Assembly (NCBI GenBank): GCA_031002005.1
Contig: CM061920.1
Coordinates: 49,330,610-49,394,609 of the forward strand
Direction of reading: 5' to 3'
Origin: Vandiemenella viatica
Taxonomy: Eukaryota; Arthropoda; Insecta; Orthoptera; Morabidae
DNA length: 64,000 bases
The position numbers and the translations under genes are program-made. The number at the start of each line of letters is the position of its first letter. Positions within the stretch are counted from its first letter, which is position 1. This document shows positions 21,355 to 32,164 of the stretch, in pieces. The notes beneath the pieces were generated by a model. The model had not been told where the DNA came from. It ran no database searches and saw only the letters and a list, made by a program, of their open reading frames with translations.

Positions 21355-21912
21355 CAAACAATCTAATTTCAGATAGTAAACAATCAACACAATTATTCAT
21401 TAGAATAATGAATAACAATGGTCCCAATACGCTACCCTGTGGCACACCCATTTTTACTTCCACTTCTTTTGATACTACATTTCCTACCCTAACTTTCTAT
21501 TTTCTACCTTTAAAAAATTCTTCTATCCAGCAAATCACTTTCTCATCCACTCCAATGGTTTTTACCTTATTTACTACCATTTTATGGCTTACTCTGTCAA
21601 ACGCCTTAGACAGAGCTAGTGCTACACTATCAATTTGGCCTTCCTTGTCCATTTCATCTGAAATATCTTGCATATATCCCACCAACTGAGATTTGCATGA
21701 ATATCCTTGCCTGTAACCATGTGTCCCCTTGAAAACCACTTACGTTCCTCACATATATTTCTGATGTGGTTGCATATCAATCTTTCCATTAATTTACCTA
21801 CCACTGATGTCAAACTGATTGGCCTGTAATTCTCAACTCTATTTCTCACCCCTCCTTTATGGATTTTCCTGCATTCATTTCCAGTATGACAACTCTTGAT
21901 AAGAATCATTTA
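21355..21912 (-). pseudogene. LINE RT palm domain (before hAT insertion)
   Basis: The minus strand encodes IHKGGVRNRVENYRPISLTS, GKLMERLICNHIRNICEERK, then after a frameshift near 21715 YRQGYSCKSQLVGYMQDIS, DSVALALSKAFDRVSHKMVV (domain A; the first catalytic aspartate DLS has become ALS) and VGVPQGSVLGPLLF-like sequence near 21430-21450. The 5' part of ORF2 and ORF1 are absent. Confidence 0.8.
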
Positions 21913-21915
21913 TAT

Positions 21916-22500
21916 ATGTATTCATTATGTCTGGAAAAATTTAATTTAAGAGATAATTTAGTTTGTTTTAACCCACGCGATTAAGAAAGCTAGGATTTAA
22001 TATTTGAAATAACTTTGAATTGAGTGAAGTCACAGCTGATCTTTTATCACCGGCTATAGTCAGCACTGTCTAGCATATATTGAAAGCAAAATTAACTAAT
22101 TTGGCAAAGTTTAATTAGTGGTTTTAACTAAGAGAAAAAATAAAGTTTTTAACTAAAAGGAATAGAATGGAGAAATTTATTGAAATAAATAGCCTAAATT
22201 GAGAGGACCATGAATATATAGTGGTTTCAGTAAAAAGTTTAAATATCGGTGAGATAATAAAGATTTTGAAAATGGATTGTCGTTAATTGTTGTTGGAGTG
22301 TGACAAATCGTGCCAAGCTGATGACGTAAGAGACTTCAAGGTTAAGCTTATAGAAATACTTTTGAATGTTGAATTAAATTAAAATAGATAGAATATGACG
22401 TTAGGAAGCCCTTGTATTAATCGTAAGTTAAACCATTTAGTGTAATGGGAGATATTAATTTTTGAATGAATTTGCTGATATCTTAGGAGCAAAAAAGTTG
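21916..22500. other. No gene recognised
   Basis: AT-rich sequence without an open frame, terminal repeat or splice-site pair that I can support. Confidence 0.5.
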
Positions 22501-22519
22501 ATAAAAGTCCCTGCTGCCA

Positions 22520-23475
22520 TTTCATTCATTTCATTTCATTTATTCACTATATGATACATTTTCATGTATATTGGTTTCGTCATTTTAAATTTTTATACAT
22601 AATGTGTACAATTTGGATATTCAGCTATAAATGTAAGGCATATAGAAATATACATAAGATTTTGTACAATTTATCTATAGCTACTTGTTTAATATAATTT
22701 GACTACTTTCTATGGAGTAATAAGCATTTTCTACGAGATACATTTTAGCCTTTTCTTAAAAAGATCTGGGTTTTTTCTCCCTTAATTTCTACCGGCAGTT
22801 TGTTACACAATTTCACTCCTTGTGGAAAAATCTATTTAGAGTTTTACTTTTTAATTTCCTCTCTATGTGTAGATCATTTTTGACCTTGTGGAATATGTAT
22901 GGACGGAACTGTTTGTGGTGAAGTCTTGTAAGTTATTTTTTATTTACATTATAGAATTGAAGATATAACAGGATGGAACAGTCAGGATGCCTAATTTTCT
23001 AAATATGTCCTTACAATGGGTTCTCCTTGAAGTTTTTGCTATTATCCTGACAGACCATTTTTGTAATTTGAAAATAGTGTTTACATTTTGTTTGCTTGAA
23101 GCACAAAAAATGATTCCATAGGATATTATTGAATGAATGTTTGCAAAGTATATTATTTTGAGGCAATCATCATTGCATACAGGAGCTAGAATTCTAAGTG
23201 CAAAACAGGTTGTGGATATTTTCTTTCCCAAAATTTGTACATGTTCATTCCACTTTAATTCGTGAACAATGGTCATTCCCAGAAACTTTGTATTTGCAAC
23301 ACACACAATGTGTTCAGTTTTAAGTCTATCTGTTGAACACTGCTAACTGAAGTGAATTTGATGCTGCTTGTTTTATTTATATTGAGGATCAATTTATTAT
23401 TTTGGGACCAGTTTAAGACTTCTATGAGAGCTGCGTTTCCTTGAAATTTCCTAGTCTTACACCAGATTTGAAACC
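22520..23475 (-). pseudogene. Jockey/CR1-group LINE, second family, C-terminal fragment
   Basis: The minus frame at 22944-23306 reads KFLGMTIVHELKWNEHVQIL, TTCFALRILAPVCNDDCLKI, SYGIIFCASSKQNVNTIFKL and KTSRRTHCKDIFRKLGILTV, the thumb and C-terminal region of a jockey-like RT. Upstream, with a frameshift near 23310, comes LIEVLNWSQNNKLILNINKT, the segment just after FADD. The 3' UTR runs to about 22520, ending in (CATTT)n. It is a different family from the LINE at 20094. 5'-truncated. Confidence 0.8.
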
Positions 23476-24065
23476 GTCAACTTTGCATCTGTTCACGCAG
23501 CAAACTGCTCCACACGGTAGTTGTTACGACACATAGTAACGTGCCATAATCGTATTCTCACTAAAGTTAGGGGAACATAGTGAGTTTGTCTTCTCGTGTG
23601 AATGCGCTTTACCTGTCAATTTTTTATGGAACTGTTGTCCAGTGCCTTATTCACAATTCTGGTACCGATAATGTAAGAGTGAACTTTAGTGAGAATATAA
23701 GTTTGGGAATTTTTAAAGCAAGTCAAGAAGCTTGAGAATATAAGTATTTTGCGATCCTAAAACTGTGATAAGTGAACTTATTCACTGTGCCCTTCTCATT
23801 TGGGGTTTATAATACGAATGCGTGGCAGCCGTTTTATTAAATATCAAGGTACCACAGGTCATGAACTTATGTTCACAGTTTAGGAAAAGTGTTGCAAACC
23901 CTCAAGCTGCTTTCTGACTTACACAGTCTTATCTACATGTTCTAGAAATGCCAGAATTTAATAGTCGTTGAAATATTTATGGCATTTAAAAAATTTTGCT
24001 TATAGCTTGTACCAACCTTACAGAATGAGTACAGTATCCATTTTGTGTGAACAATTTTAAGAGTC

Positions 24066-25065
24066 NNNNNNNNNNNNNNNNNNNNNNNNNNNNNNNNNNN
24101 NNNNNNNNNNNNNNNNNNNNNNNNNNNNNNNNNNNNNNNNNNNNNNNNNNNNNNNNNNNNNNNNNNNNNNNNNNNNNNNNNNNNNNNNNNNNNNNNNNNN
24201 NNNNNNNNNNNNNNNNNNNNNNNNNNNNNNNNNNNNNNNNNNNNNNNNNNNNNNNNNNNNNNNNNNNNNNNNNNNNNNNNNNNNNNNNNNNNNNNNNNNN
24301 NNNNNNNNNNNNNNNNNNNNNNNNNNNNNNNNNNNNNNNNNNNNNNNNNNNNNNNNNNNNNNNNNNNNNNNNNNNNNNNNNNNNNNNNNNNNNNNNNNNN
24401 NNNNNNNNNNNNNNNNNNNNNNNNNNNNNNNNNNNNNNNNNNNNNNNNNNNNNNNNNNNNNNNNNNNNNNNNNNNNNNNNNNNNNNNNNNNNNNNNNNNN
24501 NNNNNNNNNNNNNNNNNNNNNNNNNNNNNNNNNNNNNNNNNNNNNNNNNNNNNNNNNNNNNNNNNNNNNNNNNNNNNNNNNNNNNNNNNNNNNNNNNNNN
24601 NNNNNNNNNNNNNNNNNNNNNNNNNNNNNNNNNNNNNNNNNNNNNNNNNNNNNNNNNNNNNNNNNNNNNNNNNNNNNNNNNNNNNNNNNNNNNNNNNNNN
24701 NNNNNNNNNNNNNNNNNNNNNNNNNNNNNNNNNNNNNNNNNNNNNNNNNNNNNNNNNNNNNNNNNNNNNNNNNNNNNNNNNNNNNNNNNNNNNNNNNNNN
24801 NNNNNNNNNNNNNNNNNNNNNNNNNNNNNNNNNNNNNNNNNNNNNNNNNNNNNNNNNNNNNNNNNNNNNNNNNNNNNNNNNNNNNNNNNNNNNNNNNNNN
24901 NNNNNNNNNNNNNNNNNNNNNNNNNNNNNNNNNNNNNNNNNNNNNNNNNNNNNNNNNNNNNNNNNNNNNNNNNNNNNNNNNNNNNNNNNNNNNNNNNNNN
25001 NNNNNNNNNNNNNNNNNNNNNNNNNNNNNNNNNNNNNNNNNNNNNNNNNNNNNNNNNNNNNNNNN
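24066..25065. other. Assembly gap (1000 N)
   Basis: An exact 1,000-base run of N, so probably a placeholder of unknown true length. It directly abuts the 368-bp satellite array, which suggests assembly collapse or failure in that array. A missing GART exon could also be hidden here. Open frames spanning it are artefacts. Confidence 0.98.
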
Positions 25066-26875
25066 ATACTTCTGCCAAAGACAAAAGTGTCATGGTGTAT
25101 CACTTTTCAGCGAAAACTATAAATCACAGATAACTGGCGTTTGTGTGTAGTAGTAGCAGAAAGTCACCTTTCGATCACAACAGCGGCCGATTTTCAGAAA
25201 CTGTGGTACTGTGGTAGATATGGTGGTTGTAAGTGGCCGACCAAGGATATTTTCGTATTTCGACTGTTTCCGCATATGTCACTTTTCTGCCACAACTACA
25301 TAGCATAGAGCATTGATGTTTGTGTTTAGTAGTAGAATCCTATCTCATGTAGTGCACTATGGTTGTTAGATGTCGGTAGCTATGGGGGTGTGGGAGATAT
25401 GGGGGTTGAAAGTGATCGACCTGTGGCAATTTCATACTTCTGCCAAAGACAAAAGTGTCATGGTGTATAACTTTTCAGCGAAAACTATAGATCACAGATA
25501 ACTGGCGTTTGTGTGTAGTAGTAGCAGAAAGTCACCTTTCGATCACAACAGCGGCCGATTTTCAGAAACTGTGGTACTGTGTTAGATATGGTGGTTGCAA
25601 GTGGCCGACCAACGATATTTTCGTATTTCGACTGTTTCTGCATATGTCACTTTTCTGCCACAACTACATAGCATAGAGCATTGGTGTTTGTGTTTGGTAG
25701 TAGAATCGTATCTCACGTAGTGCACTATGGTTCTTAGATGTCGGTAGCTATGGGGGTGTGGGAGATATGGGGGTCGACAGTGGTCGACCTGTGGCAGTTT
25801 CATACATCTGCCAAAGACAAAAGTGTCATGGTGTATCACTTTTCAGCGAAAACTATAGATCACAGATAACTAGCGTTTGTGTGTAGTAGTAGCAGAAAGT
25901 CACCTTTCGATCACAACAGCGGCCGATTTTCGGAAACTGTGGTACTGTGGTAGATATGGTGGTTGTAAGTGGCCGACCAAGGATATTTTCGTATTTCGAC
26001 TGTCTCCGCATATGTCACTTATCTGCCACAACTACATAGCATAGAGCATTGGTGTTTATGTTTGGTAGTAAAATCGTATCTCATGTAGTGCAGTATGGTT
26101 GTTAGATGTCGGTAGCTATGCGGGTGTGGGAGAAATGGTGGTTGAAAGGTGTCGTCCTGTGGCAATTTCATATTTCTGCCAAAGACAAAAGTGTCATGGT
26201 GTATCATTTTTCAGCGAAAACTATCGATCACAGATCTCTGGCGTTTGTGTGTGGTAATAACACAGAGTCACCTTTCGATCACAACAGCGGCCAAATTTCA
26301 GAAACTGTGGTTGTGTGGGAGCTATGGTGGTTGTAAGTGGCTGACCAAGGATATTTTCGTATTTCGACGAAAGGTATGTGTCTCCGCAGATTTCACTTTT
26401 CTGCCACGACTACATAGCATAGAGCATAGAGCATGTGTGGTAGTAGAATCGTGTCTGTTGTCGTGCACTATGGTTGTTAGATGTCTGTAGCTATGGGGGT
26501 GTGGATGATATGGGCGATGAAAATGGTCGACCTGCGGCAATTTCATATTTCTGCCAAAGCCGCATTGTGTCACGGTGTATCACTTTTAAGTGAAAACTAT
26601 CAATCGCAGATCACTGGCGTTTGTGTATGGTAGTAACACAGAGTCTCCCATCGATCACAACGTTGGCCGAAATTCGGTAACTGTGGGAATGTGTGAGATA
26701 TGGTGTTTGAAATTAGTCGATCATGAATATTTTCATATTTCATCCAAAGACTTGTGTGTATCCGTAAATTTTACTTTGCTGCTGGAACTACATAGCGCAG
26801 AAGACTGGTATTTATGTGTGGTAATAGTATCGAGTCTCCCATCGTGCACTATGGTGGTTAGATGTCTATAGCTGT
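25066..26875 (+). repeat. 368-bp satellite array (dimeric), about five units
   Basis: Units start with ATAYTTCTGCCAAAG at 25066, 25434, 25802, 26170 and 26545: exact 368-bp steps three times, then 375. Each unit is an imperfect dimer of ~184-bp halves, both carrying CACTTTTCWGC, GTGTTTGTGT, TAGTAGTA, GTCGA/GGCCGACC. The first three units are nearly identical; the last two have drifted and lost sub-blocks. All open frames within (both strands) arise because stops are periodic; none is a gene. Confidence 0.92.
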
Positions 26876-26923
26876 CAATATGAATTCTTTACAATCACGA
26901 ACGAAGTCGTGGGTACCAGCTAG
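26876..26923 (+). mobile_element. Helitron 3' terminus
   Basis: The sequence CACGA-ACGAAG-TCGTG forms the short hairpin, followed by GGTACCAG and the terminal CTAG (26920-26923) with a T after it: the canonical Helitron 3' end inserted between A and T. The same ending style occurs at 30459-30462 (plus) and 43727-43730 (minus). The body upstream is the satellite array. The 5' TC end would lie in or beyond the gap. Confidence 0.65.
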
Positions 26924-28258
26924 TCTCGTATAAAGAGAAAAGAATAATATATATTGCAATGAAAATGAAACATCCGCTATACATCCGCATAAAAAATTGC
27001 TGAAGCGGATGCGAAAGCGAAGGTAGGATGTCACCCAAAATTTGCTCATTTGCGGATGCGGAAGCGGAGCTCAGTTACATCCCTACCCTATACCCAGCTT
27101 GTTCTCTTCTTGTTATCTACTAGCCCACAGTTGTGGCTGCGGAATGACTACTCCACGTTCTCTGGTGGCTGCACTCGATGCGTTTTATAATATCGAAAAT
27201 TTTAAAGAAGAGGTCTCAGATCCACTGTATTTCACTTGTCTCCGTGACCTTCAGAACTGTCAGTTATAGACCATTTAGGTTAACAAATCTACTTCTAAAA
27301 CGCTATCACCCAGGAACTTGAAATTTCTTCCCAATATGGACAACTTCATGTATTTAAGCAGCAAATAGTAAATATACTTATCTATCAACATTGTTCCATA
27401 TACGTAATGGAGCGTCTTTGCATGTTCCAGCATTACGAAAACATTAATGAACAGTTTTTAATACGCCTTTCTTTTCTAACGTTTATGGTCCGATTTAAAA
27501 TGTGCAAATAACACCATTTTTTAGTAACATACAATATACTAAGAGAATATTTGTGTAGATTAGAAACAGCGGAGGAATAAGAACTGACGCCTTCTATTAG
27601 TCACCAGTGTTTTGTTTGTTTTTCTAGAGTAAATTCTACTTTTTGTAATTTTCTTCTGTCTCTACAAAGATCTGGTTCCAGGATGAGAAAGTATGTTTAA
27701 GAAATGAGTACGTACGATGTTCAATATTAGAATCATTTTGAACTGAAACTAAGGGTATTTTTCACTGACTGCGTGTTCGGTAAACCAGATAACGCAGTAA
27801 GCTCCGGCCGTCTGGTTGGTCCCATTCCGCTAAACCGTTTACCAATAACGCCGTCGCCCTTATCGGAAATGAACGGCTGCAACTGGTACAGCGGTCATCT
27901 GAATGGGCGACAACGAGCAAACATTACTTGATCAACAGCTTGCTGTAACTAGCGTCACACGCTGCTCAAGCTTGGAAACTTCGCATGATTTATTATTCAA
28001 GATGTCACAACTGCATTCAGAGAGAAGACAGTGCTGCTTACCAGGTAGATACTTCTTCTAATAAAACCTTTGATGCCTGATACATGGTGTGAGCAGAACA
28101 GAGAGAACAAAGGCAGAAATTCCGGCCAGGTCTGAACTACATCAGAGGATTTTCGTCTTAATCGATAATTCAGATTTTTGTTCTTTTACGATTATCACCA
28201 TTCAAATTTGTTAGTGTTCACGACCCTTGTTCTAAAGTAATGAAAACGTACTGGGCTT
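26924..28258. other. No gene; possible hAT end near 26990-27090
   Basis: At 27001-27090 GCGGATGCGAAAGCG, GCGGATGCGGAAGCGGA and TTACATCCCTA resemble the right end of a hAT-type MITE (inverted form TAGGGATGTAA). No left end or duplication was found. The open frame at 27042-27269 has no recognisable domain. The rest, to 28258, shows nothing I can name. Confidence 0.35.
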
Positions 28259-28385
28259 AAGATTTTTTTTTTTCTTTTTACTTATGGTTTTACGCCTTGT
28301 CGAAGTCGAGGTCATTAGAGGCGGGATGTGACTGGAGACAAGGAACGGGAAGGTATTCAGCCTTCGCCTTTTTGAAGGAGGCAAC
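28259..28385 (-). repeat. SINE fragment (3' half), diverged
   Basis: A T-run followed by GTCGAGGTCATTAGAGGCGGG and ACAAGGAACGGGAAGGTATTC matches the reverse of the SINE's 3' half, then diverges before the tRNA head. Probably an old or truncated copy. Confidence 0.55.
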
Positions 28386-28639
28386 GATTTTGACGTCGTG
28401 TTTGGACGATAAACCTATCGTCAAGCGCTTAGAATCACCAGCATTGAGCTGATACACAGACAAAAACAACAGTACCGGGCTGGCCATATCTGTACACTGG
28501 CACTAGCAGTCCATTTGGGTAGTAATCAGCTCTAGTCCGTGGTGGTGGAGGTAAACGTGTTCATTCCTGTCCTTAGGTAAGGCTGTTACGACTGAAAAAC
28601 TCTGACGCCAGACCATACATACCAAGCGACATTACATTT

Positions 28640-29060
28640 TATTTGAAAGTACTGAGAAGTAAGGATTTGCTGTCCGGAATTATGGAGAAGTGTTCTAGTG
28701 TTGTGCCAACGCGAGTTAAACATCGTGCTGTTATCGAATTTTTAACTGCTGACAAAGTGATTCCTACTACGATTCATCGTCGTTTCAATGCTGTTTATAC
28801 CGGCAATGCCGTTGATAGGTATACTGTAAATCGATTGGCACTAAAATTTGGTGATTGCGAGAATGTAAAGGCCATAATTGTAGATGATAAATGCAGCCGA
28901 CGTCCGATCACTTCAGCAAAACGATGATCATCGCATACCTCAACAATTTGATTCGACCGGTGAATCACTCAAAAAGCGTATCGCAAACCATACTGGAATA
29001 TCCAAGGAACATGTCGGCTTCATTATTGAGCAACTGGGGTAGAACTGCATCCTCTCTCAC
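28640..29060 (+). pseudogene. mariner-type transposase, N-terminal fragment
   Basis: The plus strand reads RVKHRAVIEFLTADKVIPTT, IHRRFNAVYTGNAVDRYTVN and FGDCENVKAIIVDDKCSRRP, the first helix-turn-helix of mariner transposases (RAVIxFL...IHRRL..VYG). A frameshift near 28915 continues it as IPQQFDSTGESLKKRIANHT and GISKEHVGFIIEQLG, the second HTH. The DDE catalytic domain is absent and no TIRs were found. It is a short dead fragment between SINE pieces. Confidence 0.7.
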
Positions 29061-29158
29061 TCCAATGCTGAATTTATTAAGCAGGCATAGCCCTCAACTG
29101 AAGGCAACAAAACACACTCACGGTAGCCTCTGCACGCCCCAACACAATTCTTCTTGAT

Positions 29159-29282
29159 ATTTTTTTTCTTTTTTAAGTCTCGTCAACAACGAGGTCATTG
29201 GACGCGTGAAAGGACTGGCGGCAAGGACTGGAAATGAATTTAGGCATGGTATTTTGAATGAATAACTCGGCATTCATCTGGA
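29159..29282 (-). repeat. SINE fragment, diverged
   Basis: T-rich start, then CTCGTCAACAACGAGGTCATTGG, GGCAAGGACTGGAAATGAATTT and GGCATTCATCTGGAGT: the reverse of the SINE body with about a quarter of positions changed. The tRNA head is missing. Confidence 0.5.
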
Positions 29283-29299
29283 GTTGGTGGTCGGGGTTT

Positions 29300-29523
29300 T
29301 CTTTTTTTAATGGTTCTACGCCTCGTCGACATCGAGGCCTTTAGAGGCGGGGGGAAAAGGACAGTGGACGAGGAACGGGGTGGAATTCGGCCATGGCAAA
29401 TGAAGAAATCATCCCATCATTCGCCTGGAGTGATTTGGGGAAACCATGGAAAACTCAAATCTGGATGCCCGGACGGGGATTCGAGCCCACACCCTCCCAA
29501 ATGCTAGGCCAGATCTTTACCGA
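29300..29523 (-). repeat. SINE copy, older, nearly complete
   Basis: Reverse-strand copy of the 2807 SINE: T-run, CATCGAGGCCTTTAGAGG, TCGGCCATGGCAAATGA, CCTGGAGTGATTTGGGGA, GCCCGGACGGGGATTCGA (box B region), AATGCTAGGCCAGA. The box A end is damaged. A further partial body (29524-29625, GGTGCAAGGATCGGGATGG, AACATTCACCTGAAGT) follows it as a tandem relic. Confidence 0.75.
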
Positions 29524-29699
29524 TCACGAGGTGTGATAGGACTGGTGCAAGGATCGGGATGGAATTCAGGCATGGTCTTTTGGAGGAACCAACCCAACAT
29601 TCACCTGAAGTACGGAGTAATGGCTCGTTTGGTCATTATGACCAGGGTTTTTTATTGCCTGCGCATACCGCCTCTATCCTAGCCTACTTGAACTTAACA

Positions 29700-30190
29700 G
29701 GGTGTAGAGAACCTACAGTTTAAACTTGAAACCGAACAACGGAAGTGTTAAGGCGTAACTACATGACGACCCAAGTTGTGAAAGATGTGAAGGTCAGGTT
29801 GCTGCGGACGCAAGCCACCCATGAAAATATCACCCTACGAGATGCGCGGACGAGGACAAGTAAACAGTATAACCTGAAAAATGAAGCATTCCACTACGAC
29901 CCGACAAAACAATATAACAAAAACAACCACTTCGTAATCAGAAAAATGGATAACATCTAACAATTTTGCAACGCGAAAAAATTCAGTGGAGAAACACCAG
30001 GATTCTGTTGCATGAATGGAAAAATTCGATCACCACCACTGAAAGCACCTCCACAGGAAGTTCTACATTACATGACCGGGGAAACTCCAGAATCGAAACA
30101 CATAGTATTAATCCTCAGAATAGCTCTGATCTTTACTGAAAAGACTGCAATTTCCAATCAAATTAGCCTATAGTTTTACAATTAACACAG
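29700..30190 (+). pseudogene. Helitron Rep N-terminal fragment
   Basis: The plus frame from 29745 reads RDARTRTSKQYNLKNEAFHY then DPTKQY, hits a stop near 29958, and continues QFCNAKKFSGETPGFCCMNG, KIRSPPLKAPPQEVLHYMTG and ESKHIVLILRI. This is the conserved Cys-rich N-terminal region of insect Helitron Rep/helicase proteins (CxxCNAxKFxxExPGxCCxxGK). The HUH nickase and helicase domains that should follow are deleted. It precedes a Helitron 3' terminus at 30462 in the same orientation, so both probably belong to one internally deleted element. Confidence 0.75.
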
Positions 30191-30251
30191 CGCAAAGACA
30201 AACTTTAAAACATTGTGGCATCAACCCCAAAGACTCCTGCTTCTCTCGCGG

Positions 30252-30462
30252 TCTATACTATCGAGTAGAAAATTATAAAAATTTGTACATATATACCCCG
30301 GATAACAAAATGAAAAATGGTGTTCGGAAACAAGTATTCGAAAAGTTAGAAAATGTTTTCAATAAAAAAAATTACCTCTTACATTTTAATGTTTATCATT
30401 TTATTACAATTACTACACTATCTCACATCAACTCTCTGAGTGAAGCCGGGTACCTCAGCTAG
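30252..30462 (+). mobile_element. Helitron 3' end (possibly a complete 211-bp element)
   Basis: The sequence ends ACTC-TCT-GAGT (hairpin), CCGGGTACCTCAG and CTAG (30459-30462) before T. A TCTATACTAT at 30252 looks like a Helitron 5' end, which would make a very short element, but it is preceded by G rather than A. The alternative is that the 3' end belongs to the Rep fragment upstream (29700-30190). Confidence 0.5.
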
Positions 30463-30650
30463 TAATAAATAAAGAACATTAGTGATAGGCAAGACCAGGC
30501 CAACCAACAAAATCGGCTGTTGTAGAACACATTTTGCAAGGTATTGTGGACGAAAAGAAAGGTATTGGAAAAACCAGAAGGTTATTTTCCGTTAATAGTT
30601 CAGGAAGTGGTATCTCGTAATTTAGACTATAACACAATGATAACTTGTGT

Positions 30651-30854
30651 GTTTTTTTTATTTTTAATGTCTCTTAACAGCGATGTCTTTATAGACGGGA
30701 AATGATGGGGGGCAAGGAATGGGAAGGAATTCAGCCACGGCCTTTTGAAGGAAGCATCCAGGCGTTTTCATGGAGTGACTTGGGAAACCATGGAAAACCC
30801 AAATCTGGATACCCGGGCGGGCCAGAACGCTAACCGTTACACCACCAACCTCGG
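30651..30854 (-). repeat. SINE copy with internal deletion
   Basis: Reverse copy of the SINE: T-run, AGCGATGTCTTTATAGACGGG, GGGGGGCAAGGAATGGGAAG, CCATGGAAAACCCAAATCTGG, then a jump from CCCGGGCGG straight to GCCAGAACGCTAACCGTTAC. About 30 bp including box B are deleted. The box A end (ACCGTTACACCACC) is intact. Confidence 0.8.
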
Positions 30855-31101
30855 TGGTGACATTTATATCAGTTCAAATCTAATATCTTATTTAGTAGCA
30901 AGACAGAAGCAATTATGAATAAGCATGAAAACGCCAATGTCTCAGATGGTGGGTGTAAAAATGGAGGTAGTTAGAGATATCGTTAATTTGTTGTGATCTA
31001 AAAATACTGAAGCGCATAAATGGGCGGTCAATATACCGGGTGTTCCGGTTGCAGCTGTCATAGTGGGAGACATGAGTCACACAGTCGCTTATTGTTATCC
31101 T

Positions 31102-31310
31102 GCGATAATTCGGGTGTGGCGCAGCTGTGCTCATTCAATTACGAACCCGCATCATGCAGCTGCGAGGGGAGCGATAATTCGAGTGTGGCGCAGCTGTGCA
31201 CATTCAATTACGAACCCGCATCATGCAGCTGCGAGGGGAGCGATAATTAAGGGCTTCCGGGGTGTGGCGCAGCTGTGCACATTCAATTACGAACCCGCAT
31301 TCAATTAAAC
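31102..31310 (+). repeat. 69-bp tandem repeat, three copies
   Basis: Units begin GCGATAATT at 31102, 31171 and 31240 (exact 69-bp period) and contain GTGTGGCGCAGCTGTG and CATTCAATTACGAACCCGC. The third has a small insertion (AAGGGCTTCCG). Because 69 is a multiple of three, long open frames run through it with a 23-residue repeat. These are not evidence of a protein. Confidence 0.92.
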
Positions 31311-31373
31311 TCCCCTAGTTCCTCGGCTCCCCTCCGCTCCAAACTGTCTGCAAAGACAGGTCCATAAGCAATA

Positions 31374-31868
31374 CATGGGGGAAAAAGTGGGCTCACTCCA
31401 TCCTCCATAAGAATACATGGGGAAAAAACTGTCCGCTGACCGCTGTACATAAGGAAATAATAAGATCAATCTGAGGTTACAGATGTGAGACCCCCTCCCC
31501 GCAATTCAATTAGCATTAATTAAAATCAATTAAGGCTCCCCGCCATGGGGGGAAAAAGTGGGCTCACTCCATCCTCCATAAGAATACATGGGGAAAAAAC
31601 TGTCCGCTGACCGCTGTACATAAGGAAATAATAAGATCAATCTGAGGTTACAGATGTGAGACCCCCTCCCCGCAATTCAATTAGCATTAATTAAGGCTCC
31701 CCGCCATGGGGGAAAAAGTGGGCTCACTCCATCCTCCATAAGAATACATGGGGAAAAAACTGTCCGCTGACCGCTGTACATAAGGAAATAATAAGATCAA
31801 TCTGAGGTTACAGATGTGAGACCCCCTTCCCGCAATTCAATTAGCATTAATTAAAATCAATTAAGGCT
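31374..31868 (+). repeat. 161-170-bp tandem repeat, about three copies
   Basis: Units begin CATGGGGG at 31374, 31544 and 31705 and contain GTGGGCTCACTCCATCCTCC, CCGCTGACCGCTGTACATAA and TGAGACCCCCTCCCCGC, ending with CAATTCAATTAGCATTAATTA. Copies are nearly identical, differing by a variable number of the AAAATCAATTA sub-unit at the end. Confidence 0.92.
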
Positions 31869-32083
31869 CCCCGCAATTCAATTAAAATCAATTAAAATCA
31901 ATTAAGGACCCCACGCAATTCAATTAAAATCAATTAAAATCAATTAAGGCTCCCCGCAATTCAATTAAAATCAATTAAAATCAATTAAGGACCCCACGCA
32001 ATTCAATTAAAATCAATTAAAATCAATTAAGGCCCCCCGCAATTCAATTAAAATCAATTAAAATCAATTAAAATCAATTAAGG
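31866..32083 (+). repeat. 41-42-bp tandem repeat, five copies
   Basis: GCAATTCAATTAAAATCAAT starts at 31872, 31914, 31955, 31997 and 32038 (alternating 42/41), each ending in AAGG then CCCC(A)CGC. Each unit itself contains an 11-bp AAAATCAATTA repeated two or three times. The unit is recognisably the tail segment of the 165-bp repeat next door. Confidence 0.92.
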
Positions 32084-32164
32084 CTTGAATGCGCATGCGC
32101 ATTAACGTTCCCTTTGATGGCGCCGACCCGCCTTTCAACACTACTAATATTAATGGATATGTGG

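Larger units (their letters stand above)
20094..21915 (-). mobile_element. CR1/jockey-group LINE, 5'-truncated, carrying a hAT MITE
   Basis: Minus-strand LINE whose 3' end is the (TTAAA)n tail at 20094-20131 next to CTCCATTGCAAT. It is the same family as 58380-60288 (roughly 90% similar by eye over the shared region). A 341-bp hAT MITE (21006-21346) splits it. The 5' end near 21915 cuts the RT at the KGGVRNRVENYRPISLTS segment. Plus-strand open frames across it are shadows. Confidence 0.85.

Noticed and set aside
23553..23700. Inverted phrase ATTCTCACTAAAGTT / AACTTTAGTGAGAAT as possible MITE ends
   Set aside because: Only 15 bp, no flanking duplication and no subterminal similarity.
23942..25150. 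Open frames of 348-383 codons
   Set aside because: They consist of translated N's across the assembly gap.
25582..26871. Several open frames of 60-113 codons on both strands starting MIHHDTFVFGR or similar
   Set aside because: They recur every 368 bp because the DNA is a tandem satellite; frames appear on both strands and are broken in diverged units.
25066..26875. CRISPR-like array
   Set aside because: Units are 368 bp without alternating short repeats and unique spacers, and the genome is eukaryotic.
27042..27269. 75-codon frame near a hAT-like end
   Set aside because: No recognisable motif; overlaps the GCGGATGCGG-rich MITE-like end.
31020..31308. Two overlapping frames with a 23-residue Cys-containing repeat
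   Set aside because: The DNA unit is 69 bp, a multiple of three, so any frame without a stop repeats; no start context, and neighbouring arrays with other periods show it is non-coding.
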